A DNA stretch of 64,000 bases from Bacteroidia bacterium (lineage in GTDB: Bacteria > Bacteroidota > Bacteroidia > Chitinophagales > Chitinophagaceae): the NCBI GenBank assembly GCA_030426665.1, contig JAUHYD010000007.1, positions 124,001 through 188,000 on the forward strand, written 5' to 3'. The position numbers and the translations under genes are program-made. The notes under the pieces are model-generated. The model did not search any database and was not told the DNA's origin. It saw only the letters and a list, made by a program, of their open reading frames with translations. Shown in pieces: positions 1-7,813 of this stretch (its first letter is position 1; every line of letters starts with the position of its first letter).

Positions 1-672
1 TTCATAATTTCTAAGTAGCTCTTCAGGGTTTCCGCGCTGTACCACCCTGCCCGCAGCAATGATTGCCATATCATTGCACAACTCACTCACATCATCCACA
101 ATATGGGTAGACAGTATTATTACGATATTCTCGCCTATTTCGCTCAGCAGATTGTTAAATCGCAATCGCTCCGCCGGGTCAAGACCTGCTGTCGGTTCAT
201 CAACAATTATTAGCTTGGGATTTCCGATCAACGCCTGCGCGATCCCAAAACGTTGCTTCATACCACCCGAGTAGCCACTCAGGAATTTACCCCGATGATT
301 ATAAAGGTTCACCTGCTCCAGAAGTGCTTTTACCAACTCTTTTCTTTCCTTGTCATTCGCTATACCCTTCAGACGAGCGATATAATGCAGCATCTCCTCG
401 GCGGAGATTTTGGGGTATACGCCAAACTCCTGTGGAAGATACCCCAACACCTTTCTCAACTCAGTCTTGTGCTTCATAACGTCCATTCCATCAAACGTTA
501 TGGTACCACTGTCGGCGTCCTGTAATGTAGCTATGGTACGCATCAGCGACGACTTACCGGCACCGTTAGGGCCTAGCAACCCGAACATACCATTACCAAT
601 GTCAAGGGTTACGTCTTTTAACGCCTGTACGCCATTGGGATAAGTCTTTGAAAGGTTGGAAATATGAAGCAT
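1..672 (-). CDS. ABC transporter ATP-binding protein (partial, C-terminus off window)
   Basis: ATPase subunit of an ABC transporter that couples ATP hydrolysis to a membrane partner outside the window. Read on the minus strand from ATG at 670-672, it stays open to base 1. It shows Walker A GPNGAGKS at residues 34-41, the signature YSGGMKQR, Walker B LIIVDEPTAGLDP and the switch His in STHIVDD, in the right order. About 224 residues are visible and the C-terminal tail is missing. The organisation resembles Bacteroidota ABC-2-type exporters of unknown substrate. The next genes downstream (probably the permease) cannot be seen. Confidence 0.93.
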   Translation of the reverse strand, partial: MLHISNLSKTYPNGVQALKDVTLDIGNGMFGLLGPNGAGKSSLMRTIATLQDADSGTITFDGMDVMKHKTELRKVLGYLPQEFGVYPKISAEEMLHYIARLKGIANDKERKELVKALLEQVNLYNHRGKFLSGYSGGMKQRFGIAQALIGNPKLIIVDEPTAGLDPAERLRFNNLLSEIGENIVIILSTHIVDDVSELCNDMAIIAAGRVVQRGNPEELLRNYE

Positions 673-894
673 AGTTTTGTGGTTTTATGACTGTATATCG
701 TCAAAATAGGATTTTTGTTACAGCATTTTCAAGAAAAATTTTCCAGACGGCAGGAATTAACCCTTTTTTTAACACTCTGAAGACCGGACATCAGCTTTGC
801 CTTACACCCCATAGTGTGTAGGACGCTGCATATTTACCGACAAAATGCAGAAATGCACAAAGCACCTGCTTCGGGAAATGGCCATCTAACAAGC

Positions 895-921
895 AAAAAA
901 AAGGCTGCCTAAACGGCAGCC
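895..921 (-). terminator. Rho-independent terminator
   Basis: A perfect stem GGCTGCC/GGCAGCC (903-909 and 915-921) with a five-base loop. Read on the minus strand, a run of eight T follows it. It lies just after the stop of the 946-1422 gene and closes that gene. Confidence 0.85.
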
Positions 922-945
922 TGTATATCTGAAACAAATTTTGTC

Positions 946-1422
946 TTAGTCATTGTAGTTAGGATTAGGCAACACAGTACGCTTGTTACAGTCACACTCG
1001 TCTGCTTCTTGATAAAATCTGCTCAATCGGTCTTTCACAACAAAGTCAACCTTTGTATCATCTTCATACACCAATTCACTAATAGCCCAGTTGCGACCGT
1101 TTGGCAAACATACATCTACCAATGCAACCTGATTGTAATCAATAACATCACCCACAATTCGACCCTGCTTTTCTACTACTTTGTTTTGTGAACGGGAATA
1201 ATATACATAGGATATACTCTTTATTTGCTTCTCCACTCTGTTCTTGATACGCAACGTATACTTTTGCATATTACAATCATAACAGCCGGAGCAATCCAGT
1301 TTAAAGGAGCACAAATAAAACATCTTTTTGTGCCTGAGATAGTCGATACTTTGCGCATCGCTACGCGCAGCAAACAAAACCGAAACTGTCAACAATAAGA
1401 GTATTCTCATTCGGGTTAGCAT
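946..1422 (-). CDS. Secreted cysteine-rich hypothetical protein
   Basis: Unrecognised exported protein. The N-terminus has basic residues, a hydrophobic stretch (ILLLLTVSVLFA) and AxA-like cleavage residues before SIDYL, a Sec signal peptide. The mature part of about 130 residues has seven cysteines, including a CSGCYDC cluster and a C-terminal CDC, so disulphides or metal binding are possible. The open frame extends up to 1458, but methionines at 1422 or 1410 put the signal peptide at the N-terminus. I chose 1422. A TATATTTG element on the minus strand lies upstream at 1498-1505. It is monocistronic, with a strong terminator. Confidence 0.6.
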   Translation of the reverse strand: MLTRMRILLLLTVSVLFAARSDAQSIDYLRHKKMFYLCSFKLDCSGCYDCNMQKYTLRIKNRVEKQIKSISYVYYSRSQNKVVEKQGRIVGDVIDYNQVALVDVCLPNGRNWAISELVYEDDTKVDFVVKDRLSRFYQEADECDCNKRTVLPNPNYND

Positions 1423-1497
1423 AAATAGTCTATATTTTGATGATAAATCAATACCCATCAGGATGCATCGACAAAACTGATGGTGTATGACCTGCTA

Positions 1498-1526
1498 CAA
1501 ATATATAAAATGCGTCGTAAACGCAA
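1498..1526 (-). promoter_or_regulatory. Bacteroidota-type promoter for the cysteine-rich secreted protein
   Basis: On the minus strand TATATTTG (1498-1505) matches the TAnnTTTG -7 element. A TTG at 1524-1526 lies 18 bases upstream as a partial -33 element. It points at the 946-1422 gene. Confidence 0.45.
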
Positions 1527-1653
1527 TGTTTTAGTTTTGGATATTTTTGTAGTCGCTTACAGGCAGACCACTATTCACAATAGATTGGCGAATTAAACCA
1601 ACTAGCGGTTAGATGTTTTCTGTACTTTTATTCGTCTATCAATTCGTTTTGCA

Positions 1654-2289
1654 ATGGTTTCGTATTGGGTAAAAACACCGCAGTGGCTCCACCGCATGTC
1701 GCCGGCCGGTGTGATATGGGAAATGCCACCCGATGAAGATAATTCCGTGTACCTCACTTTTGATGATGGTCCCCACCCTGAAATCACCCGCTATGTGCTA
1801 GACGAATTAGCAAAGTACGATGCAAAAGCTACCTTCTTTTGCGTCGGAAACAACGTTGCAAAACACGCCGAAACATTTAAAGCCGTTAAAGCGGCTGGTC
1901 ATGCAATTGGCAATCATACTTACAACCACCTCAATGGATGGAAAACGGCAAATACGCATTACCTCAAAAACATAGCGCAAGCAGCCCGACATATTAACAG
2001 CCATCTGTTTCGTCCGCCTTATGGTCGTCTAAAGCTATCCCAATACAGAAAACTGTTGAAGCAAACCCCGCAGTCAAAAGTATATATGTGGAGTATACTC
2101 AGTGGCGACTTTGACACTTGTATCTCTGCCGCACAGTGTACGCAAAATGTCCTGAGTCACATATCCCCCGGAGCAATCATTGTATTTCACGACAGTGAGA
2201 AAGCCTTTCCGCGCCTGCAAACTGCACTTCCAGAAGTACTCAAATATTGCTTCGACAATGGCTTACGCATGAAGAGCCTACCCATGTAG
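1654..2289 (+). CDS. Polysaccharide deacetylase (NodB-homology) family protein
   Basis: Metal-dependent de-N-acetylase of carbohydrate-esterase family 4 type. It probably removes acetyl groups from peptidoglycan or another amino-sugar polymer. The motifs appear in order: TFDDGPHP (residues 35-42, catalytic Asp and metal Asp), HTYNH (88-92, metal histidines), RPPYG (120-124) and IVFHD (176-180, catalytic His). At 211 residues it is close to a bare NodB domain, with no clear signal peptide, so location is uncertain. TAGTTTTG and TATTTTTG at 1532-1549 could be -7 elements. The substrate cannot be told from sequence. Confidence 0.88.
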   Translation: MVSYWVKTPQWLHRMSPAGVIWEMPPDEDNSVYLTFDDGPHPEITRYVLDELAKYDAKATFFCVGNNVAKHAETFKAVKAAGHAIGNHTYNHLNGWKTANTHYLKNIAQAARHINSHLFRPPYGRLKLSQYRKLLKQTPQSKVYMWSILSGDFDTCISAAQCTQNVLSHISPGAIIVFHDSEKAFPRLQTALPEVLKYCFDNGLRMKSLPM

Positions 2290-2293
2290 CAGC

Positions 2294-2324
2294 TTGTAGC
2301 GCCACTAATATTGTGCTATTTTTG
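2294..2324 (+). promoter_or_regulatory. Promoter of tatD, nearly leaderless
   Basis: TTG (2294-2296), a 20-base spacer, then TATTTTTG (2317-2324), matching the Bacteroidota -33/-7 form. The tatD ATG begins at 2330, so the predicted transcript start lies almost on the start codon. Confidence 0.55.
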
Positions 2325-2329
2325 CACCA

Positions 2330-3100
2330 ATGATTTATACGGATACGCATACCCACATTTACGACGAGAAGCTAATAGTTGACGAGGAACAGATACCAAG
2401 GGCTATAGAAGCGGGCGTCACAAAATTGTACATGCCGAACTGCAACAGCGAAACGATTGCCGGAATGCTGGAACTCGCTGACAAGTGGCCAAGCAACTGC
2501 TATCCGATGATGGGCTTGCATCCCTGCTATGTGAAAGAAGATTACAAAGAGGAACTGGAAATAGTAGCTACACACCTGAAGAATAGAAAGTATTATGCAG
2601 TCGGGGAAATAGGATTAGACTACTATTGGGACATCACCTGGAAGGCACAACAAATAGAATCTTTTGAAGTACAGATAGAAATGGCCCTGCACTATAACCT
2701 TCCCATTGTTATACATAGCCGAGAGTCAACAAAAGACTGCATAGACATAGTCAGGAATATGCAAAATGGCAAGCTGACAGGTATTTTCCATTGTTTCAGC
2801 GGCAACGCCACCGAAGCAAAAGCAATTACAGACCTGGGACTCTATATCGGGATAGGCGGTGTGGTTACTTACAAAAAAAGCACACTACCCGATGTCCTGA
2901 AAGAGGTTTCCTTAGACAACATTGTGCTGGAAACAGATGCACCCTACCTGGCTCCAGTGCCATTCAGAGGCAAACGAAACGAGAGTAGTTACATTCCTTT
3001 TATCGGTAAGAAAGTTGCGGAGATAAAAGGCGTTTCGGAAGAAGAAGTAGCGAATGCTACTACAAGAAATGCACAAAGAATATTTGAACAACCGGAATAG
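2330..3100 (+). CDS. tatD: TatD family metal-dependent hydrolase/DNase
   Basis: Cytoplasmic TIM-barrel metallohydrolase of the TatD family, members of which show 3'-5' exonuclease or DNase activity. Visible metal ligands are HTH near the N-terminus (residues 7-9), GEIGLDYYW, the His of IHSRES, the His of FHCFSG and ETDAPYL near the C-terminus. The length of 256 residues is typical. The ATG at 2330 gives the family start directly before the DTHTH strand. It stands alone on the plus strand and converges with the lipoprotein gene downstream. The physiological substrate is unknown. Confidence 0.92.
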   Translation: MIYTDTHTHIYDEKLIVDEEQIPRAIEAGVTKLYMPNCNSETIAGMLELADKWPSNCYPMMGLHPCYVKEDYKEELEIVATHLKNRKYYAVGEIGLDYYWDITWKAQQIESFEVQIEMALHYNLPIVIHSRESTKDCIDIVRNMQNGKLTGIFHCFSGNATEAKAITDLGLYIGIGGVVTYKKSTLPDVLKEVSLDNIVLETDAPYLAPVPFRGKRNESSYIPFIGKKVAEIKGVSEEEVANATTRNAQRIFEQPE

Positions 3101-3106
3101 TTACTC

Positions 3107-3214
3107 TTACAAATAGTATTGTGTGAATAGGTAATAAAACACAATCTGGAGCACCAATACCATTATTACGGCAGCATATCGCTTGGGCCAGTAAAGTCGG
3201 TTTTGCTTTGTCAT
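3107..3214 (-). CDS. Small single-pass membrane protein (35 residues)
   Basis: A short frame that starts two bases after the stop of the 3217-3885 lipoprotein gene on the same strand. It encodes a basic N-terminus (KQNRLYWPKR) followed by about 20 hydrophobic residues (YAAVIMVLVLQIVFYYLF) and a short tail. This is the layout of a real small inner-membrane protein, with positive residues predicted to face the cytoplasm. The tight spacing suggests translational coupling with the lipoprotein. No family is recognised. Chance is not excluded for so short a frame. Confidence 0.5.
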   Translation of the reverse strand: MTKQNRLYWPKRYAAVIMVLVLQIVFYYLFTQYYL

Positions 3215-3216
3215 AT

Positions 3217-3885
3217 TTACGGATTTAGACGAAAATATTTTACCTCAACCCATCCGTCGGAAGAACCGCTCCTTTGAATAAAAAAGGAGGTATCCTTTGT
3301 GTATTGAACGGCAGTTGTATTGTACCAACCTACCCTCTTTACAGTACTGTAACAGTTGCTATCCGGCAAATAAGGTAAATCTGCGCCCCAGGTATTAAGC
3401 GTATAATCGTCAACGGCAGTAATAGTGAAAGCAGTATCATTCAGTACATGGTCTGAAAGATCAGGACAGCAATTGCCATGAACGGAAAAATACCCACCGG
3501 TCCAGCTGTACAATCCGGCAGACTTTGAAACGCCCGGCTTAAGCAAAAAAGTACGAATATTTGGTTCGTAGATGTCATTATCAACTATCAACTTCACAGT
3601 GTCTTCAACTATTGCACCGTCTTTACTCGAAATAGAATAGAATACATGTTGAGGACTTTCAATGGTATAAACACTTCCATCGCTAAATTCCCAGCGCAAT
3701 TCACTACCAATAGGTGCTGAAGACTGAAACTTAATAGGGTCACCTATTTCAAGATTACCTGTGTAGGACACTTCATATATCGATTGACGAGGATCAATCA
3801 GACCTTTCTCTCCACAACTTGCCAATAATACCAGCAGGAACAATGCAGGAACAGACCGAAGGATAGAATTACGTGTTGTGTACAT
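3217..3885 (-). CDS. Lipoprotein with PKD-like domain
   Basis: Exported lipoprotein of unknown role. The N-terminus has a hydrophobic segment ending in lipobox LASC (Cys at residue 24), so it is lipid-anchored in the envelope. Residues 35-100 include LRWEFSDGS and PQHVFYS, the pattern of PKD immunoglobulin-like folds. The remaining C-terminal part (YSWTGGYFSVHGNCC onward) is unassigned. A 35-residue membrane protein follows two bases downstream and may be its partner. Bacteroidota often carry such lipoproteins on the cell surface; no substrate-binding feature is visible. Confidence 0.75.
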   Translation of the reverse strand: MYTTRNSILRSVPALFLLVLLASCGEKGLIDPRQSIYEVSYTGNLEIGDPIKFQSSAPIGSELRWEFSDGSVYTIESPQHVFYSISSKDGAIVEDTVKLIVDNDIYEPNIRTFLLKPGVSKSAGLYSWTGGYFSVHGNCCPDLSDHVLNDTAFTITAVDDYTLNTWGADLPYLPDSNCYSTVKRVGWYNTTAVQYTKDTSFFIQRSGSSDGWVEVKYFRLNP

Positions 3886-3922
3886 ACTAAAGGGCGTAAA
3901 GGTAAATATAAACTAGGATATT

Positions 3923-4738
3923 CTAATCAACGGTGAACAAATCTGACATATTGTGACGCTCTAAAGTATACTTAAGCGGAGACGTTCCTGTAATCGCCTT
4001 AAAGTCACGAATAAAGTGTGCCTGATCATAATAACCGTTCTCATGGGCAAGCGACGAAAGTGATTCGTACCTTGACTGCTGCAGACCCGACATCACGTGA
4101 CCAAACCGAGTGATTTTCATGAATAGCTTTGGTGACAGACCTACGCTATTTTTAAATATTCGCTCGAATTGTCTTTCGCTTTGATTATTCAGACTTGCCA
4201 ATTGTGCAACAGAACAATTGCCTTTTTGCGATGAAATGACTTCCACTATATTTCTGATTCCCGCCATATTTTCGGTTATCCTGGTCATTCGCTCTACCAA
4301 AAACGCAACAATGTTATTTACCGCAGTTGCTCCGTCTTCAGCATATAGCAACTTGTCTTCCAATTCACGCACATCCTGACCAAACACATCAACGGCATCC
4401 ACGTACATCTGCGTAAATTGCCAAATTGGGATTTTGGTAAATGCAGAAAGACCATATGGCGAAAACCGTACTGCTATTATACCCGTACGGCCGGTTGGAG
4501 CAACTTCTATATATTCTTTCAGTTGTCCATGGACAAAACTTCGTGGTTGCAATGCGGTACTACCGTCGGCTTTGTACCACATAAACCTATCGCCATAATT
4601 GAATATTAATTCAATACAACCATCAGGAACTATTTTCTCCTTGTGTAGTGCTCCTGTTTGCCCCTCGATATCTAATGTCCAGAAACATCTGACAAAACCA
4701 GAAAGTATTGGCGGTGGTGGGAATTCCCGGTACTTCAT
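3923..4738 (-). CDS. AraC-family transcriptional regulator (DUF6597-type N-terminus)
   Basis: DNA-binding regulator. The N-terminal half begins with the PPPPILSGFVRCFWTLD pattern typical of DUF6597 sensor domains, and the C-terminal 100 residues form the double helix-turn-helix of AraC/XylS proteins, including SLAHENGYYDQAHFIRDFKAITGTSPLKY. The length of 271 residues is normal. It is divergent from the BlaI-M56 module at 4893, and the shared intergenic region carries three phased dyads, so cross-control is possible though not shown. The effector is unknown. A second AraC protein of the same architecture lies at 20450-21277. Confidence 0.88.
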   Translation of the reverse strand: MKYREFPPPPILSGFVRCFWTLDIEGQTGALHKEKIVPDGCIELIFNYGDRFMWYKADGSTALQPRSFVHGQLKEYIEVAPTGRTGIIAVRFSPYGLSAFTKIPIWQFTQMYVDAVDVFGQDVRELEDKLLYAEDGATAVNNIVAFLVERMTRITENMAGIRNIVEVISSQKGNCSVAQLASLNNQSERQFERIFKNSVGLSPKLFMKITRFGHVMSGLQQSRYESLSSLAHENGYYDQAHFIRDFKAITGTSPLKYTLERHNMSDLFTVD

Positions 4739-4826
4739 ACAACGTGTTTACAGGTACAACAAATATAACGATTTGCCATTTTACGAAACAAAATAAAGAG
4801 AAAATGGACATTTTTTTTAAAAATCT

Positions 4827-4880
4827 ACTAACTTTTTAGTTTTGTAACTAATTCTTTAGTACATTTACTAAAAACTTAGT
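4827..4880. promoter_or_regulatory. Three tandem ACTAA-N4-TTAGT operator dyads (BlaI-type)
   Basis: Perfect 5-4-5 inverted repeats start at 4827, 4847 and 4867, exactly 20 bp (about two helical turns) apart, on the same face of the helix. TAGTTTTG at 4837-4844 matches the -7 consensus and overlaps dyad 1. The last dyad ends 12 bases before the blaI-like ATG. Repressors of the BlaI/MecI family bind such short dyads as dimers. Autoregulation of the BlaI-M56 operon is therefore inferred. Confidence 0.75.
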
Positions 4881-4892
4881 TACACAAACGAT

Positions 4893-5267
4893 ATGAACAG
4901 GAATTACAAACCACTCACGAAGGCAGAAGAAGATATAATGCAAATACTATGGCGGCTGGAAAAAGCATTCGTAAAAGACATAGTGGATGAAATGCCCGAT
5001 CCCAAACCGCACTACAACACTGTAAGTACAATTATAAAGATACTGGCAGAAAAAGGTTTTGTTGACAGCGAGTCTTTCGGGAAAGCAAATAGATACTATC
5101 CGCTGGTTGGGAAAGACGAATACAGCAAAAAAACCATGACACAGTTTGTCCGTAAATATTTTGAAGGGTCATATAGTAACATGTTTTCATTCTTTGCCAA
5201 AGAAAAGGATGTCAGCATCAGCGAGCTGGAAGACATTCTTAAGCAATTAAAGAAGGAAGACAAATAA
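4893..5267 (+). CDS. blaI-like: BlaI/MecI/CopY family transcriptional repressor
   Basis: Winged-helix repressor that partners a membrane metallopeptidase. The 124 residues cover the family pattern: LTKAEEDIMQILWRLEKAFVKDIVDEM, then PHYNTVSTIIKILAEKGFV (recognition helix), then a C-terminal dimerisation segment. It is followed 13 bases later by the M56 peptidase gene, and three matching dyads precede it. In known systems the peptidase cleaves the repressor when a cell-wall signal arrives. No beta-lactamase gene is in the window, so resistance is not implied. In this phylum these pairs often control other envelope genes. Confidence 0.93.
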   Translation: MNRNYKPLTKAEEDIMQILWRLEKAFVKDIVDEMPDPKPHYNTVSTIIKILAEKGFVDSESFGKANRYYPLVGKDEYSKKTMTQFVRKYFEGSYSNMFSFFAKEKDVSISELEDILKQLKKEDK

Positions 5268-5280
5268 AAAACCAAGAACT

Positions 5281-6510
5281 ATGCTTTATCTGATTCAATC
5301 TATAATGTATGCCGGTGTCCTGTATGGGATATACCTCGCATTCCTCAGAAACTTAGGGCTCCACAGTTTCAATAGGTTCTATTTGCTGTTGGTGGCGGTA
5401 CTATCACTATTGTTACCACTATTGCGCGTACCGGCAATGGCAACCTATTTGCCATACGATGTCGCATCTATATCTAATATGCTGCCGGAGATAAATATCC
5501 GCTTTGGGAGTAATACCCGGATTACAACCCCTGACACAAGCGGCATATTTGCGGGAATATACCTGTCCGTTTCCATTGTGTTACTACTCATCACCGTAGC
5601 CAGATACTATAAGTTCTATCGGTTTGCCGCCAGGAAACAATACCATAGCCTGCCTGGAAACATCCGACTGATAACAGACTGTGGCTATGGTCCCGGCAGC
5701 ATCGGGAAGTACATATTTTTTCCCGGAAAGGAAACAGACCCGAATATTCTGCAACATGAAACCGCTCATGTACAACACAAGCACAGCTATGACAACATGC
5801 TACTGCAACTGCTTCAATGCATCTTCTGGCCACAGATAATGCTGTACGTCATACAAAAAGAGCTTAAGATTATTCATGAATTTGAAGCGGATGCAAACAT
5901 ACAGACCGACAAAGACCAATACGCACGGTTGTTACTCAATGACGTCTTTGGCACACAACATTTTTCTATTGCTCATACTTTTTTTCATCATCCTTTAAAT
6001 CGTAGAATCAATATGTTACACCAAAAATCAAAAAGCCGCAAAACATTGCGCAACGGAATAGCAAAAGCAGGCCTTGCTACTGCACTATTATTGACCGGCA
6101 TGGTATATCTGCAAAGTTGTGAAAGAAAACCGGATATGCCGGACAAGCAAACCGAGCCCAGCTCCGCTTCTCTTCCAATGAAAGACCTGGCAACAACAGA
6201 ACAATATACATTCAATTATGTGGAGCAAATGCCTGAACCTACCTATAATCTGCTTGAATACATATTCAAAAACATCAAGTACCCGGATGAAGCAAGAGAT
6301 AAAAACATTACAGGCAGAGTAATTGTGAAATTCATCGTCGATGAAGAAGGGAACATTACTGACCCTGTTGTCCTGCGCTCTCCTGACAAATCGCTGTCTG
6401 ACGAGTCTTTGCGGGTAATACGTACGCTGCCAAAGTGGAACCCCGGTAAGAAAGACGGCAAAAATGTACGGGTGTACTTTACGCTTCCTATTAAGTTTTC
6501 GCTTGGCTAA
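5281..6510 (+). CDS. M56-family membrane metallopeptidase (BlaR1-like) with TonB C-terminal domain
   Basis: Predicted inner-membrane zinc peptidase and signal transducer. Hydrophobic segments lie at about residues 3-22, 30-50 and 90-108. The zinc motif HETAH is at 159-163, with a further acidic ligand in HEFEADA (199-205). A later membrane segment (about 265-280, GLATALLLTGMVYL) is followed by a periplasmic region ending in a TonB-C fold (about 310-409, KYPDEARDKNITGRVIVKF...). It lacks a penicillin-binding sensor domain, so it is not a classical BlaR1. The neighbour BlaI-like repressor is its likely target. Fusion to TonB-C is common in Bacteroidota. Confidence 0.9.
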   Translation: MLYLIQSIMYAGVLYGIYLAFLRNLGLHSFNRFYLLLVAVLSLLLPLLRVPAMATYLPYDVASISNMLPEINIRFGSNTRITTPDTSGIFAGIYLSVSIVLLLITVARYYKFYRFAARKQYHSLPGNIRLITDCGYGPGSIGKYIFFPGKETDPNILQHETAHVQHKHSYDNMLLQLLQCIFWPQIMLYVIQKELKIIHEFEADANIQTDKDQYARLLLNDVFGTQHFSIAHTFFHHPLNRRINMLHQKSKSRKTLRNGIAKAGLATALLLTGMVYLQSCERKPDMPDKQTEPSSASLPMKDLATTEQYTFNYVEQMPEPTYNLLEYIFKNIKYPDEARDKNITGRVIVKFIVDEEGNITDPVVLRSPDKSLSDESLRVIRTLPKWNPGKKDGKNVRVYFTLPIKFSLG

Positions 6511-6644
6511 TTATTAACGCACGCATCACGCCACGTCATAAAAATATGCGTTTTATAGCTGGTTCTTGACGAAATATTGAGCAAGCAACGTTTCTTTGTA
6601 ATATCAACAATCATTCTACATCAATTAAATTAAAATACCCATTT

Positions 6645-7109
6645 ATGAAACACCAAAAGTCAAAAGGCAAAGAAATGTCGCTAAGCGGATTTATGAAAGC
6701 AGGGGCTACAAGCATATTGTTAGTCGCAGGTATAATACTTTTGCAAAGTTTTGAAGTACCTCAGAGCATACCGGCAAATAAAACACAAGAAGAGAAGGTG
6801 TCAGAGCCCTTTACTTATGTGCAGCAAATGCCTAAAGCCGACTATAAAGTTTCCGAGTTCACAGGTAAAAACATCAAATACCCGAAAGTCGCCAAGAGAA
6901 AAAAGCAAGAAGGGAAAGTATACGTTAAGTTCATTGTAGATGAGCAAGGCAATATCACTGACCCGGCAATCGAACGTTCTCCACACGAATCCTTGTCAAA
7001 AGAGGCGTTACGAGTAGTACGGTTGATGCCTCCGTGGAAACCAGGAAAACAGAATGGAGAAAATGTTCGGGTATATATTATGGTCCCTGTTGAGTTTAAA
7101 CTCAATTGA
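6645..7109 (+). CDS. TonB C-terminal domain protein, paralogue of the M56 protein tail
   Basis: A 154-residue protein with one membrane segment (about residues 18-35) and a TonB-C domain (about 65-154). It closely repeats the end of the preceding M56 protein: YVQQMPKADY, FIVDEQGNITDPAIERSP and VRVYIMVPVEFKLN correspond to its YVEQMPEPTY, FIVDEEGNITDPVVLRSP and VRVYFTLPIKFSLG. It therefore looks like a partial duplication that kept only the linker and TonB part. It could deliver energy to, or contact, outer-membrane receptors. The 134-bp gap has a near-consensus TTTCTTTG element and could hold its own promoter. Confidence 0.85.
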   Translation: MKHQKSKGKEMSLSGFMKAGATSILLVAGIILLQSFEVPQSIPANKTQEEKVSEPFTYVQQMPKADYKVSEFTGKNIKYPKVAKRKKQEGKVYVKFIVDEQGNITDPAIERSPHESLSKEALRVVRLMPPWKPGKQNGENVRVYIMVPVEFKLN

Positions 7110-7120
7110 CTTTCCAAAAC

Positions 7121-7696
7121 CTATCCTTCAGTCTCCGGCTTATCGTTTATACCGTCCGTAAAATGCCTGACCTGCTTCTCGTTAGCAAATTTAGCGGCGT
7201 TAAATGCTGCGGACTGATTGCGGGGTATCGATAAACTCTGCCAATCTGCTGCACTCCGTAGCTTCGAGATGTACACCAATTGCCCGACATGATAGGCGTA
7301 ATGCCCTATCTGCCGGGTGATTGCTTCCATAACAGTATGCCCCTCGTTTCTGATATACACGATACGCTCCAGGTCGGCATCGGTCAGCCCGCTAAGTGCG
7401 GCAAACAGGCACTGCCACCCTTCTTCCCATTTTGCCATCAGCTCGGCTCTGTCTTTGATGTTGTTCTCAAATTCTGCATCTCTTTGTCGCCAGTCCTTTT
7501 CACCATCTGCCGTCAGGAAGTCCGTCCAGCGACTCAGCATATTGCCCCACAAGTGCTTGACTATAACTGCCACACTATTGCTGTCGTCATTGGCCTGCCA
7601 GCTGATTTGTTCATCATCTATCTGGGCCATTGCCTTCTCTCCCAGTTGTTTGTACATCTTAAAGATACCCTTGGTGCTTTCTATAAATCCGGACAT
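7121..7696 (-). CDS. DinB-like (DUF1572) four-helix protein
   Basis: Probable metal-binding four-helix-bundle protein of the DinB/YfiT superfamily; members include thiol-dependent transferases and many of unknown role. Histidines expected to bind metal are in VKHLWGN and the late RQIGHYAYHVGQL motif, which is characteristic of the superfamily. The open frame runs up to 7738, but the ATG at 7696 (MSGFIESTKG) matches the family start. The upstream stretch is an AATTTG-rich repeat and is unlikely to be translated. It converges with the TonB-C gene with only a short gap. Confidence 0.82.
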   Translation of the reverse strand: MSGFIESTKGIFKMYKQLGEKAMAQIDDEQISWQANDDSNSVAVIVKHLWGNMLSRWTDFLTADGEKDWRQRDAEFENNIKDRAELMAKWEEGWQCLFAALSGLTDADLERIVYIRNEGHTVMEAITRQIGHYAYHVGQLVYISKLRSAADWQSLSIPRNQSAAFNAAKFANEKQVRHFTDGINDKPETEG

Positions 7697-7706
7697 GGTT
7701 TTTAAA

Positions 7707-7770
7707 TTTGACAGTTCGGCAATTCGGCAATTCAGCAATTTGACAATTTGACAATTTGCTAATTGGGAAT
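7707..7770. repeat. AATTTG-rich short tandem repeat
   Basis: About 64 bases of degenerate 8-10 bp units of the form (G/T)(A/G)CAATT(T/C)G. Very similar tracts lie at 57422-57488 and 57951-57985 on either side of the four-helix-bundle gene. The function is unknown; such tracts may arise by slippage. Confidence 0.6.
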
Positions 7771-7813
7771 TTCGAATCGATTTTAATAACTCTTTTAATT
7801 GATTACCATTTAT

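Noticed and set aside
4893-6510. A beta-lactam resistance operon
   Set aside because: The BlaI/M56 pair lacks a penicillin-sensing domain and no beta-lactamase gene is nearby. It is described only as a BlaI-type module.
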